The notes under the pieces: generated by a model
What the model saw: the letters and a program-made list of their open reading frames with translations, nothing else
What the model was told of the DNA's origin: nothing
The model's database searches: none
Shown here: positions 45,604 to 58,799 of the stretch, piece after piece
How the letters are laid out: the number at the start of each line of letters is the position of its first letter
How positions within the stretch are numbered: position 1 is the first letter of the stretch
Assembly: GCA_020746105.1 (NCBI GenBank)
Contig: CM036658.1
Span: forward strand, 9,470,689-9,534,688
Reading direction: 5' to 3'
DNA length: 64,000 bases
Origin: Trogon surrucura
Taxonomy: Eukaryota; Chordata; Aves; Trogoniformes; Trogonidae
Program-made: the position numbers and the translations under genes

Positions 45604-46150
45604 TGTTGTAGTTTAACCCCAGTCATCAGCTCAGCCCTGCTCAGCCACTTGTCCTTCCAGCTCCAATGCCATTTAGGACAGAATCAAAGGGTGGAAGTGA
45701 GAAAAGTCATGGGTTGAGATAAAAACAGTTTAATAGATTATATGAAAGATACATGCACAAGGGAAGCAAAAGGAGGAATTCCTTCTCCACTTCCCATGGG
45801 TGGGCAGATGTTCATCCATCTACATGAAAAGAAGGCTCCATCATGCCTAACCCTGAATGTCTTCTTTCAGCTTTTATTTTTGCTGAGCATGATGTTATAT
45901 GGTCTGGAATATCCCTTTGGTCAGCTGGAGTCACCTCATCTGGCTGCATCCCCTCCCAAATTCTTGCTTATCCCCAGCCTACTTTCTGGTGGAGTGATGT
46001 GAGGATCAGGAAAGGTCTTGATTCTGGATAAGCACTGCTCAGCAGTAACTGAATCATTCCTGTGTCATCAACACTGTTCTCAGCAGAAATCCAAGGCATA
46101 GCCCCATGTCAACTCCTGCGAAGAAAATTATACCAGCCCAAAACAATGCA
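45604..46150 (-). mobile_element. Solo LTR of a second avian ERVL-type family
   Basis: About 550 bp. On the plus strand it starts TGTTGTAGTTTAACCCCAG and ends AAAACAATGCA. In between are blocks I recognise from a common bird LTR family: GGTTGAGATAAAAACAGTTT, the GAGCATGATGTTATATGGTC block (about 45887), and CTGGAATATCCCTTTGGTCAG. In that family the sense strand is the reverse of this, so I give minus. It is a different family from the 1.0-1.4 kb LTRs in this window. No clear target-site duplication is visible. Confidence 0.75.
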
Positions 46151-47389
46151 GGAGGCTATGGGTTCTCTATCTCTGGACTGAACAAAGACCAGAGCAACCT
46201 AATTCTTCTGTTTTGCATAAAACAGGAGAATTAGATGGGATTCCTGAAGATGATCTAATTGGATGGTCAACTGGGAGTAGTTAATTTCCCAAGGTGCCAT
46301 TCAGCCTCAAGTATTACGTGGTTTCATGTGTTAATTTATGTAGAATTCAAGAGTCATCATTTAGCAGAATGAAGCTAAAATTGACAGCCTCTGGTTGTGA
46401 GCCTATGGATCCCTAACCCAGGACAGTGAATGTAAAGGCAGTCATTTATTTGCTTAAGGAATTGTTATGGAGCTATTTTTGTCTCTATCAGAAAATAGCC
46501 AGTCCCAGTTCAAACTAGGTAGGAAAACTATGATATACAATCAATGAAGTTCTTCTTCCCTTCTTTAAAAAATCTAACAATTATAGTCTCAGATTTCTTG
46601 TAAGAGTCTGGCTACCAGACAGGAAGGTTCTGCCCCAGCTTGTATGGCTGCTCTGAGTCACTGTTAAGTGGAAAAAGAAGTCTGATCATGGAGTTTAATC
46701 TGTCATCCTACTTTCTGTGAGTAGTGATACATAGACATGGTGGTATCTGGTAGCACAAGAACAAAATAGTAAGCATTTGAATCAGGAAGTGATGAATGCC
46801 TGTACATAGCAATAAACAGATGGACCATAAGTATCCTCAGCCGGAAGAAATTGATGCAGATTAGAAAATTTAATCTGAGGACAGGTCTTCAGCTGTAGAA
46901 GTTTGAATGTACTGTATCTTTTACAGCATTACAGTATCTCTACCAGCAGAGAGAATTTAGCATTACATTCATTTATATGAGGAAATAAATTAACTTGAAT
47001 GTTGTTTTTTCACAAATTTCTTGAACAATCCTTCAACAATAAAGAAAAAAGGTCATACTGCTTTATTCTAAGAACAGAATTTTTTTCCCACTTAGTCTAC
47101 TGTATGAAAGGATAGCATTGACAGGTTGCTTTATTATATGTTATTTCAAATGCATCCTTCAAATGGAACTTGAGAAAAGGAGCATTTACCACCACGATGC
47201 TCAGTCAAATATTATCAGCCTCTGAGGTCTATAGTCAGTCACTTCTAAACAAGTTCCCATGTTGGTACATCAATTACAAGTCCAAAAAAAGTCTCCATGT
47301 TTCTTTTATCTCTAATTAATACCAGATGGATAACTTTAGCATTCGTCTTCCTTCAACAGTTAATACATTTTAAGTACATTAAGTATCAT
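46151..47389. other. AT-rich sequence without recognised feature
   Basis: No gene or classified repeat seen. Confidence 0.4.
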
Positions 47390-47450
47390 TCTCTTGTGAG
47401 ACCCCACCTGGAGTACTGAGTTCTGCTCTGGAGTCCTCAACACCTTCAAG
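47390..47450 (+). mobile_element. Short CR1 LINE fragment
   Basis: TTGTGAGACCCCACCTGGAG, then GAGTCCTCAACACC, matches the conserved 'VRPHLEY' segment of CR1 ORF2. Only about 60 bp are recognisable; a stop replaces the residue after LEY. Confidence 0.65.
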
Positions 47451-48286
47451 TGCTGTTGTCAACACTTCAGTTCTTCTGCTGTTCCAGTCCTCAGCTGCCC
47501 AAGACACAGTGGGTGGTGGAGGGAGGTGGACAGCCCTCCTGGCCTGGACCCTTCCTCCAGCCAAGCACTGAGAGAACTGTATGGGTGGTCTCCAGGAGTG
47601 GGGGCAGCTGTTCCTCAGATAGGAGAAAGAGACAGCTCTGGCTGTTAGGGATGGGGCAGGCCTGGGCAGGGAGGAAAGTCCCAGGGCTATACAGTGGCAT
47701 CAATCTCATAGCTCACTGTTCACTCCACTACTAGACCATGGCCGTAGGACCAACACAACCACCTCTTACGAGTACAGAAATCAACGGGGCAGGATGTAGG
47801 CCAGGTTAGAGACAGCCAGAGAAACTGACCAGATCTAGCTAATGAGAGTAACTCAACCTACAGAGAAGTCTTACTGCTGCCTAATGTCTCAGATCAGCAT
47901 GAGGTCTGTCATTACTGGCATTATATAGAACAGAGATGGCTCAAAATGTACATTATTTAGGAACAAAATTTTCAACAAGATTTAACACTACCTTGAGAGT
48001 TCTGGCCTGTGTGCATATTATACCCCACCTTGACATGAAGAATAAGCAAACACAGAAATATTATTCCCTAAATAAAAAATAATACATGTTTGATACAGTT
48101 CCTAATTCTACATTAAGTTGCAATCAATATTAACTAAAATGTTAAACATCTGTAAGTGTGGGATGGAGCCTTTTTGGAGCTTCAGAGAATCTCACAGAAT
48201 ATTAGTGAAGGAAACAGAAACGAGCAGTTTCTGTCTGATTGGTAGAATGTTGTTAAGATACCTCTTTTTGATATAGGAGAAAGATT
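47451..48286. other. Moderately GC-rich then AT-rich sequence, unassigned
   Basis: The part to about 47740 is GC-richer than its flanks and follows a CR1 scrap directly. I cannot assign it. The remainder is AT-rich. Confidence 0.4.
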
Positions 48287-49206
48287 AGGAAGAACAACTT
48301 GGATGAAGAAGTAGAGTTTACCCTCGGCAAGTTCACTGATGATATGAAACTGGGAGGGGTAGCTGACACACAGGAAATCTGTGCTGCCATCCAACGAGAC
48401 CTGGACAACCTAGAGAGCTGGGTGAAGGTGAACGTCACGAAGTTCAGTAAGGACAAGTGTAGAGTCCTGCATGTGGGAATGAATAACGACAGGCACCCCT
48501 GTGGAGAAAGACCTTGGAGTTCTAGTGGACAGTAAATTATCCATGGGACAGCAGTGCGGCCCTGTGGCCACGAGGGCCAGTGGGATCCTGGGGTGCATTA
48601 AGAAAAGTGTTTCCAGCAGGTCTAGGGAGGTTCCCCTCCCCCTCTACTCTGCCCTGGTAAGACTACACCTGGAATATTGTGTCCAGTTTTGGGCTCCCCA
48701 ATTCAAGAGAGACAGAGACCTACTGGAGAGAGTCCAACGGAGAGCTACAAGGGTGATCAAGGAACTTGAACATCTCTCTTATGAAGATAGACAGAGAGAA
48801 CTGGGTCTGCTTAGCCTTGAAAAGAGAAGTCTGAGAGGGGGTCTTATTAACATCTGTAAATATCTGAGAGGTAAGTGTCAAGAGGAAGGGACCAGTCTAT
48901 TGCTGGTGATGCCCAGTAATAGGACAAGGAATAACGGGCATGAAATAGAACATAGGAAGTTCTACCTCAACATGAGGAGAAACTTTACTGCGAAGTTGAT
49001 GGAGCACTGGCAGGCTGCCCAGAGAGGTTGTGGAGTCTACTTCTCAGGAGACTTCCAAAACCTGCCTGGATGTGTTTCTATGTGGTCTGCCCTAGGTGAT
49101 CCTTCTCTGGCAGGGCTGTTGGACTAGATGATCTCTAGCGGTCCCTTCCAACCCCTACATTCTATGATGTTATGATGATGCTATGATGCTATGATTCTAT
49201 GATTCT
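48287..49206 (+). pseudogene. CR1 LINE, RT end, C-terminal domain and 3' tail
   Basis: The longest CR1 copy here with little damage. The first frame (48299-48535) has RT motif C as FTDDMKLGG, which keeps both aspartates, then IQRDLDNLESW and KCRVLHVG. After a frameshift or deletion near 48500, a 208-codon frame (48501-49127) continues through VEKDLGVLVDSKLSM-like, HLEYCVQFW, LLERVQRRATRVIKELEHLSYEDR and LGLLSLEKR to a stop. The 3' UTR (GGACTAGATGATCTCTAGCG) and an expanded tail of ATGATGCT/ATTCTATG units follow (49168-49206). RT motifs A and B and the endonuclease are missing. Confidence 0.92.
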
Positions 49207-49440
49207 GAGTTCTTTTCTATGAGTGTGGTGAAACACCTGAACAGTTTGCCCATGAAAATTGTGGATACTCCCTCTCTATAAGTGTTCAAGACCAGACTGG
49301 ATGGGGCTTTGAGCAACCTGGTCTAGTAGGAGGTGTCCCTGTCTATGGTGGAGGAGTTGGAATTAGATGATCTTCAAGCTCCCTTCTAACTCAAATTATT
49401 CTATGATTGCATGGTACTGTGATTCCATGATTCTATGATA
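49207..49440 (+). mobile_element. Second CR1 3' fragment in tandem
   Basis: It starts directly after the tail of the preceding CR1 with another CR1 C-terminal/3' UTR segment (TGTTCAAGACCAGACTGGATG, GGGGCTTTGAGCAACCTGG) and ends in degenerate ATTCTATG/ATTCCATG units. Head-to-tail placement suggests insertion into the octamer tail of the first copy. Confidence 0.85.
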
Positions 49441-52400
49441 TGTTGCAGCTGTATCTGTATCTGCCTCCAAAGAGCTTGTTGCTGCTGTTCTGGGGCAGTT
49501 TGCTGTCCCCAGTGCTTTGCCAGCTGAAGGGGATAATACGAGCTCTTCACACAGGCCAGGTTGTTGGGGATGGCTCCAAAACAGCAGCACAGGACATTGA
49601 CTCTGTCTGGGCTGGTTTTGCCAGAGCACGTCAGTAAGAGTCTGCAGAGTCTCTTGTGTCAGCATAGTGGTGGGACGGTGCCTCCCAGGTGCTGGCTGAA
49701 GTTGATGACGGGGGCATTAACCCTGCTCCACTGAGGTTCAGAACTAAGTGTCTGTGTTTGTTCCTTCCAAATTTAAAAAGTAGGTGAACTGGTTTATTTC
49801 TTCATAGTAGAGTTAGCTAACTTTCACATCTTGCAGAACTCAGGTTTCACACCCAAAACTGAAATGCCTTCGACGTGACAGAAATTTATTTTTTCAAACT
49901 CTGGATTTGCACAATGCGTGGTTCTGGGCTACTGCAGTGAAACAACCAAATAAACTCTTTTAATTTCATATCTGGCAAAGAGTAGTTCTGTGGCTTTACA
50001 GCCCATTTCACAACTAAGCTCCTTTTGTTCAACAACTGTGTCTCTTTCTTTAGAGGCAAAATTTTATGATAAATTGTGACAAACTATGTCCCTCTACATA
50101 CTTATTTAATATGACCTAGAGCTATATTCCAGAGTCATTCATCTGTAAAATATACTCTTGCGATAAAGCAAACAGAAGCAGGAGGTGAAATCATGCTTCA
50201 TCTCTTTTAAATGTCATTAAAAATCTGCTCATACTATGAACTTAGGTACTTTTCTCAGGTGTCATTACTGTAAGAAGTGAATTTTTTGGGGGAAAAAAAA
50301 AAAAAAGAAAAAAGAGAAAAGAAGTAAGTGTCACCCAAACTAAGGATACACTTTAAAAATAATCTTACTTTCTCCTCATTAAAGATTACTTTAACCTCCT
50401 TTGTGAGAAGACCACTGGGATCCTGGCAGTCAATTCTGCACACTTTTGGAAGTTAGTTCTAAGTGTATTTAATTTCTTGAATATGAATAGAAAATCATGA
50501 ATACCAGAAAGCATTTTTAATGTTGTCATATTTCTGAGTGTATGCAATAGTATGTAATACAAAAAGTCAATCTATATGCTTCATACGTATTTGCAAAGGC
50601 ATATCTTCTTTTTGTTACTTTGCACTACACTGCCACTGTGCCAGTCAGTGACACTAGGGCCAACCTTACGACTCTGGCAACCTGGGTACATACTCATTCA
50701 GAGTCTATGGCCGAGATGGAACAAATGCAATTTTACGGGCATCACAAGCTGTTGCAATTTACTCAATTATCGCATTTTATGGTATTTGTTTCACTATAGC
50801 ACAGCTCTCAGAAAAGGCTGTATTGCTGACCGTAAGGTTGCTCTGGATGTTTGTGAAATGATCTAATTACTTTGATACCTTTTATTTTGCTAAACCCTTC
50901 TCCTTTCTCAGATACACTTACCACTGTAAAAAATGATACTAGTCTGCAATAATCTGCAACCTTCTAGCAATTTTCAATGTGATTTTTTTTTTGTCTGTGC
51001 CTTGACGTTTTCAACATGGTACTTACTAACAAATACCAAGAGCTTTTATGGGGCCAAACAATATAATTTCCAATGGTCAGCCTTTTTCTCACACTCACCT
51101 GGGTTTCCTTCACCTTGAAATGGGAAATGTGAGAAACCTCAGCATGGCTACAGCACAACTGTGAACCAGTGAACCACGGGATTTCTGACCAGAATGCTGT
51201 CTGCTCCTTTCAAAACGCGGCATAGATGTGTACTTGCTACAGTCTTCATCACAAATGCATTTGTCATTGTGAATATGTCTTCATCAGAAAATAAAAAAAA
51301 TAGGATGGGTACGTGCAGTGTGCTGTGGATACACAAAATATGCAGTTTCAAGCGTAGTCATGCCTTTAGCTCTCACTTCATTCCCCTTTCATGTCAGTGG
51401 AACAATGTTTCAGCTACAGAGAGAAGGGACAAAATACTTTTCAGATTAAATAAATAAATCCTTGGCATCACTGCTTTTGAAAATAAATATTTTCTCTTTT
51501 TTTCTTTTTTCCCAAACTAAACCTTTACCATCTGTTCTGATCCCTAATTACAGGTGTACAATGCAAATAATTCACAAATGTGTCATAAAAAATGAGATAG
51601 AAAATATTTAGATCTCTGTTTGTGTATATTCTGGTCTTAATTCTACAAAGGAAACACCTGCTTTATTTTTCTTTCCTGTTTCAGACAGTTGTAGAAATTG
51701 GTCTCTTGCCACAGTGAAATCTCTGCAATGGCTTAAAGAAGTCCGAGATGCATCAGACAATCCATGTTTCACTCTCACAGGCTGTAACCCGGCATCTTCC
51801 ATGAACATTTAAAAGCACTGAATATGTTCTAAGGATATTCGTACCATGTCTGTGGTCCTCCTGAATTTATTTTTAAGGTTGGTTCTTCTTTTGAGGTGAT
51901 AATTAAGCACCTTCATGAACCTTCTCACCTGGGAGGAAATATTAAAAAGACGGAAACTAAGCAAAATTAATTATCATGATCTCTCACGTAACAGTTATTA
52001 TTTGGTGAAGGTAAAAAACCATATTTTTCAATACATGTGCCATAACTACTTTACAGAGGCAACTGTGATTTTGGAAGCACATTTTAGAAGCAATTTGTTA
52101 TGTCAGAGACAGTGTAGGGATTGAATGCAGTCCCAAAGTCTATTCTAACAGTCCATAAAGAAAAAAAATACTGGCACCTTCCTTGATCAGATTTCCACCA
52201 TTTCCATGCCTTTCTTCAGGTAGCTTTACACTTTGTGTGGCAAGTGACAGAAAAACTACATTAGAAAGATGTTCCAGCTGAAAACTGTCCCAGTCAGAAC
52301 AGAGAATGTACTTTGGCCAGATTGGGTCCCAGCAATGGCAGTGCAGGTACAGAAAGCCAGGAGGAAACAGAGAAGGTTGGGTCTACCTCTGTTGGCAGCA

Positions 52401-52517
52401 CGTACATTGAACTTTGAGTTAATGCCAGGAAAAGTGATGGAGTAGCGCAATTATCAAAGCACTCAAAGCGATGTTTCTGGCAGAGGAAAATCTACATTGA
52501 ATTTCAGCACAGAGACT
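49441..52517. other. AT-rich sequence without recognised feature
   Basis: Open frames such as 50576-50866 have no recognisable domain. I see no supportable gene. Confidence 0.45.
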
Positions 52518-52757
52518 TAGAATTGTTGAATCATAGACTTGTCAGGGTTGGAAGGGACCTTAAAGATCATCTAGTTCCACCCCCAACCCGCCATGGGCTG
52601 CAAGTGTGCACTGACGGCTCATGTTGAGCTTCTTGTCCACCAGTTCCCCCAAGTCCTTTTCTTCAGGGCTGCTCTAAGGCTAATCACTGCCCAGCTTATG
52701 TCAGTGCTTGGGATTGCACCGACCCAGGTGGAGGACCTTGCACTTGGTTCAAAACAT
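52518..52757 (-). mobile_element. Internally deleted CR1 LINE fragment
   Basis: On the minus strand the CR1 3' end (52518-52590: tail-like AATTCT/ATGATTC units, then CTTAAGGTCCCTTCC) is joined directly to a segment from the middle of ORF2 (52591-52757: CAAGTGCAAGGTCCTCCACC, then GGGGGAACTGGTG). The intervening roughly 1 kb of a normal CR1 is missing, so a deletion followed or accompanied insertion. Confidence 0.8.
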
Positions 52758-53370
52758 TTTTTTTTTATTCCTATTTTTCTTCTTGAGCACGCATTACTTG
52801 GATTGAGCTTTTCAGTCCTGGGAGCTTCTGTTCTGACTCTGGAGACAAGATTCCCAGGGATCCAAGACAATTTCTGTCACTGAACATTTCAGCATTTGTG
52901 GCAGTGGTGAGGGAGTTGCTTAGTTTTGGGGTTTTTTTTTGTTTTTTTTTTCTCTAAAATCTCAAATGTACTGAGCTTTCACTTTGCATAATATCAAGAT
53001 AAACTTTATTGTTTAAAAAGTGACCCATTAGTTCAGGAAAATTAAAAAACCTCCAAGCCTGCCTAATTTCCATTCTATCCTTCACTATTCACACCAAAAG
53101 AATAGGTATTAATCTCAGTTATAAGCTTGTAAACCTCTTGGCACGTTGTTCCTGTCCATACTCTCCAAGTGGTAGGGATCATTGAACGTGTAACTCATTA
53201 GAACTTAAAACTGGAGTGCTTGTGCCTTGCCTGTCTTTGCACTGCGGAAGAACACAGTGTGCCAGTATGGAGAGAAAAAGATCTCGGTTCAATGCATCCT
53301 TTTGAAAACTTTTTTTTTTGGTTGTTCTTGACTCTGAATTAGGAAATAATTATGGTATTGATAAGGTGCT
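52758..53370. other. AT-rich sequence with T-tracts
   Basis: It contains a T/G homopolymeric patch (about 52924-52955). Nothing else is recognisable. Confidence 0.4.
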
Positions 53371-54387
53371 TGTTGTGGTTTGAGCCCACCCAGACAGCAA
53401 CCAAGAACCACACAGTCTCTTGTTCACTTCTGCCCCCTCCTTTTAGGGATAGGGAGGAGAAAATTCAACAATAAGGCTTGAGTATTGAGGTTAGGACAGG
53501 AAGGGTTCATTCACCGCTTCCGTTCATGGGCAAAGAACAGAGCACACTTGGGGAGAAAAACATGAATTTAATACCACCATCAGTTCAGCTAGAACAACTA
53601 CTTCAGAGAAGGATAGTGAGAGAAATAAATATGACCACATCTTATATATAATTTCCACCCACCTCTTTCTTCCTCCTGGCTACCTGCTCCCCATCAATGG
53701 CTCAGACAGGCAATCTGGTCATTACTCATCATCCATGGAGATCCTTCCTCCTCAGGGCTCCTCACAATCTTTCCCTGTTACCGTGTGCTGTTCCTCTCAC
53801 AGGACACAGTGTTCCTGCACATGTGGGTCCCTTCCACAGAATGCAGCTGACCTATCCCAGCATGGGCTTTCCTTGGAGTCACGGCATCCTTTGGGTATGT
53901 GCTCTGCTCTTGCGTGGTCCTCTCCTTGAGCACAGTCCTCTGCTCTAGTGAGGGCTCTTCCATGGGCCACAAATTGGATCCTATGCCACTGTTGATCTCT
54001 GGTTTGCAGAGCCTCCTCCTGCCATCTCACCATGGATCTTGGGGAAAACTCTGCTCTGGTGCTCTTCTTGTCCCTCTTCCTCCTTGATGTTAGTAACCAC
54101 ATGATCGCTCTGCTTAACCCACCCTCCTGTCCAAAACAAGAACAGTCCTCAACACAAAAGACAGGGGAAAAAGTCTCAATGTAAAAGATAGGGGAAAAAA
54201 ATGCAGTCTCAGAAAAGATTCTCCTCTTAAAAATATTGATTTCCAAGGACTTGATTGGCCTGGCCTTGGGTAGAGGTGAGTCTGGCTTTTACCTGGCCTG
54301 GGGGAGGCTCTGGAATTTTTGCAAGGAGTCATTCCCAACCTCTCTGCCCCTGCTACTAAAAAGCCCTCCAGACACAAACCCATTATA
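53371..54387 (-). mobile_element. Solo LTR of an ERVL-like family, reverse orientation
   Basis: About 1 kb opening TGTTGTGGTTTGAGCC and closing CACAAACCCATTATA. Flanks GTGCT (53366-53370) and ATGCT (54388-54392) form a five-base duplication with one mismatch. Shared blocks with 11554-12566 (CCTGGCTACCTGCTC, GATAGTGAGAG, TTGGCCTGGCC, TACCTGG near the end) put both in one subfamily. No internal retroviral sequence is present; the open frames across it are not genes. Confidence 0.8.
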
Positions 54388-54392
54388 ATGCT

Positions 54393-57300
54393 GCACATTG
54401 TCCAAGCACTGTGCCTGATGTTTGCTTTCACACAAAGCCCAGGTTTCTACTGAAAACATTTTCTTTGGAGAGTCCAAGACAATAAGTAAGATGCACAGCC
54501 TTAAGGCAAACACTAATATTATTTCACCAAAGCCATCTTATTAAACTGCTGGATATAAAAAAAAAACCCAAACCAAAGTAAAACAAGCACAGCCAAACTC
54601 TTCTTACAAGGAAATGTTTTAACCTGATGCAGACCTGCATCATGCCTGGTCCCAAAAGGGTCTTTCACAGCTCAGCACTGCTGCCATCAGAGCCCATTTG
54701 AAGGGCACTGCTCACCCACAGGCACCTGATGCTTGGAGCAACCTCAGCTTCTTCCAGTGACCAATTCAACACTTACAGATAGTCATGGGTTTGAAGTAAT
54801 GACAAGCTAGTACTTTCAAACAGTCGACATTTTTTCAGCAAAACTCTTAACAGACACTACCTTTGGAACTGTTTATTCCTTTCTTCCCCATCTAGTCCAC
54901 TTTTGTGTGTGAAAATTGTGTAGCCTAAAACTGAGTAGTTGCATAGAAGAACAATGAGGTTTTCCATCCAAGATTGATTAAAAATGAGAGCAGTTGGCAA
55001 AACAAGTATTTCTAGTACCTGTAGACAGATTCTTTAGGATGAACCTATCACAATGTAAAGTTAGTAAGTTTAACAAAATGGTTTTGTTACATGACAAAGC
55101 AAAAGCAAAAACTGTTGTCTCTCCTGCTGTCGTATGTTTGCTCTGTATGTGTGAATTAAGAAAACAAATATTGCTGAAAGGAGCTATTTGACCATGCAGC
55201 AGTGGAAAGCATATTACATGCTGCATTCACGTTTCCTGCTGACTGAAGACTTTCAAGACTGCAGCTCAGATATTATCAGGCGCATGCCAGAAGGATTTGA
55301 AATTCTTACCTGCTCGTTGGATTGCATATGCCCTCTGTCTGAAAGGAATGTCAGCATTTTCTTTGTATTCCTTGTTACGGCATGACTAAAGCCTTGCAAA
55401 ATAAGCTTTTATTTTTCTTTTTCTTTTTCTTTTTTTCCTCAAAAATCAAATTGACAAGAAAATAACCCATTAGGCTGCATCATCCTAACTCATAGACTTT
55501 GCATTGTTTTTTGTTCTTCTGTTTTTCTGAGTATCAAACCAAAATTTCCGAGAACCACATCGACAAAGCAACAACTCTGACACCCTGGAGGAGCACTGGC
55601 ACGGAGCAGCTCATGAGGACACACACAGTGCGACTGAAGCTTCAGTCACATTTTGCCAGGTACAAACTTTTTCTGGTCTGCTACACACACTGGTTGATAT
55701 AACCTGGAATCAAAATCCAGTCAGAATATTACTTCTATCACCTGCCAGGAGAAACATTTATGCAAATTTTCAGAACTCCCAAAGACCTGAAAAGGGAGAA
55801 AACTGCAGTGACTTTCATCCACTGCAGAATTTCTACAAGAATCTCTCCCTGACACTGAGAATCAGGCAAAATTCTGAATGCTCACCAACCAAAGAAAGAA
55901 GGAAACAGTGTGACTTGATCTGTGCACTGATGTGGATTGCCTGCGCCCTGCCTCATTCTACAGGTCTTCCTAAAAACAATCCTCTGAAGAGGATATAATC
56001 ATTCATGTGGGTAAGCAATGTGTGAATGAGTATGGACTGCAGTATCCTGCCCTTAAAATCTACATGCACTAATGAAAGGAAACATTTAGAGTGTTTATGG
56101 ACTGCTGAACTTAATGAAAGTGCAGTCCAGCCCTGAAAATGAACATAGAAAAGTGGCAATTACCCAGATGAAGAGGTTTTCAGAAAGAAAGAGTGTTTTT
56201 TCAAAGGTGGTTTTAAGGTCAATTGAATTTTTTTTCAGCACCATAAGAAACCTCTCAACCTCTGGTTATTTATTTCAGACCTCTCTAAAAGAAAGATACT
56301 AATTTTCTTGTTTAAAATTCTGTCATTTTAAATGCTGAAGAAAAAACACTCAGCAATGAAGAATAAATACTTAAAAACTACACACACACTTCAAAATGCA
56401 TAAGAACTATTTTTATTTTTCTAGACTTTATCTTTGAAGGAAAAAAACACAAACAAAAGAGGTATTTAAACCTTAGTCCTTGCTCCAGACAGATATTTTA
56501 AGGACAAAATCCTGAATCTTTTGAATAATTCTACAATTGTCATTGCCCAGTTCCAATTTACCATCTTTGTTGTACCATAACTGAAAAATTAATATTTTTT
56601 TTCTGCTTTTGCTTCTTGCTTGCCCATTAGAGTGGGCAAGTCTCTGTTCCTCATGATTCCTCTACTTACAACATGGGTGGTGATTTCTATCAGAAGAGAA
56701 AATTTTTTCCTGGCTTTCTCCTGGGCTGCTGTTCTGAACATCACAACAGGAGGATACACCAGACTTCAAAGCAGAGCAAGGCCTCTTTGCAGGCTTGCTT
56801 GGACTTTATCCTCTGAAGGTGAAGTACCAAGACCAGAATATCAAAGATCACTTGCTGATATAACAATCTGTATGCAGTCATTCAACTTTTTTTATTTTTC
56901 TCCATGTAGAAAAGCCTCTTGATAGCTTTTGCTTCATTTTTAGACCTATTGAGCACTTCAGTTTCCAAGAAGTCTTTGTCCTTAGAGCTTATCTGATGCT
57001 CTGCACTAAATCATGATCTTAGTATTACACGTGCTTTGTTTTAAATTTAGATTTTCTGTCAAACCAGAGAGTCTACAGGTTGGGTTTCCAAGCAAACAAG
57101 AAACCCAGAGATAATTGACAATTAGCTTAATCTTACTCTCACTTTATGTCAAGGATTCAACTTTCAGATTGCTAGCAATTTGCCAGCTAATGACAAAAAA
57201 ATATGCCTTAACTAAATGGAGACTGATGTGAAGCTAATTTGAGTATTCTAGAGAATACTAGGTGATCAGCTTTAATCTTTACCTCAGAAAACCTTATAGT

Positions 57301-58799
57301 ACTTTTCATAAAGAAAACAAGAAGAAAGTAGGAATAAAGAAGGCAATCTTCATAACAAGAAGTGGATGACAAATCAATATTAATAATAGATAAATAAACA
57401 CACTTAATAGAACTCTCAATGTTTTTCTTTCAATAAACCTGCTCACTGAGGCTTCAGACTACTCCTCTGCATTCACAGATTATTCAGTCCACAGTGTCAC
57501 ATGTAAAGAGGAGTAAGAAATGAATATAAGATAGCTTAGCATAAATCTTTATTGTTTGTTGGTTACCTAATGTGAAAACAGCTAAGGCAGGGTGTGAGGT
57601 TAAAGTACCTTTGATGTATAGTTATTCATGGTAAAAGGTACTTCAGAAGCCCCAGATACATGAGTTCTTCAAGTGCCTACAGCAACACAGTATATTCAGC
57701 TCAATAACTAGATGCCATCTGAACATCATTTTGAGGTTGATTGTCTAAAGAGCATAAATTCTATTTAATGCCAGATTATCCTTACATTTTAATGGGACCT
57801 TTTCTTAACATTTACTTGGGTGTATTCTACAATGCTAGCATATTCTTTCATTTTATGTAGGTTGTTCTGATATATTTTTCTCCTCACATTCAGATGACTG
57901 TACAATGGAAGCTAATGGAGTTGTAAATCATAACGTAGTGACAATTCACATTGTTGTTTGTCCTGTGACTCACACCTGTACAAATGGTAAATTTCTGCCA
58001 GATTTATGAAGTGTATGAAAGCTTTCTCTAAGAGCCACTCCTGTTAACTACATACTGAATATTTACTGAGTGTTTACTTCAAAATAATAAGATGAAGCCA
58101 GACAGATATTAGCTCTGTTTCCCTTTTCCAAAGTACCTTTTTACTATGTCGTACTATTCCCTGCTTTTTGCTCTCACAAATGGATTAGAAGCAGACCCAG
58201 GGAAGGATTCAAATTACAGTTTTTGCCACTCAGGTACTTCAATCTGTTTCCACAGCTACAAATCACATAGAAAAATAAAGCACAGATGGTTTGTGCCAAC
58301 ACAGAAGAAGACTTTCAAGAAAGAATATATAGAGAAGCCACTGATGTAATCAGTTTTCTGCAGAGGGCCTCCTGCAGAGGCAAGGCTCCAAATGAGCAAG
58401 CAAGATGTACTTTACTCTCTAAAGAAACTGTGTGTCCCTACTCCACCAACGTTTGCCTACCTGCATTTTCTGTGACCCTAATGCAAGGTATGTTGCAAGT
58501 ATTTTCCCTTTGAGCACCTGAACCCCAGCACTAATTAGTAACCTGGCACAAATATTGTTGAAGCTTGTCGAGACCCTAGAGAACTAGAACAAAATTTGAT
58601 ATACCAAAATGCAACGATGGTTTTCGGTATAAAAAATGGTTTTTGAAAGACAGATACTGGTGGCTTACTCCTCACATTACGGACAGAGAGAAAGTGCTTA
58701 GTAAATGTGCATTTAAAATGTTATCCTTTGGAGGAAAAAAAAAAAGTTTGATCCAGGAATCAGGAAAAAAAATAAACTGTATTTGTAAAAAGGTCATTA
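54393..58799. other. AT-rich sequence without recognised feature
   Basis: No supportable exon or classified repeat. A pyrimidine tract with TTTTTC units lies at 55405-55440, and a short hairpin (8-bp stem CTTGCCCA/TGGGCAAG) at 56619-56640. Confidence 0.4.
55405..55440. repeat. Polypyrimidine (TTTTTC)n tract
   Basis: Several TTTTTC units in a row on the plus strand; simple low-complexity sequence. Confidence 0.8.

Noticed and set aside
50576-50866. 96-codon open frame with a hydrophobic start that could pass for a secreted protein
   Set aside because: It lies in AT-rich DNA without polyadenylation or splice context and has no family resemblance.
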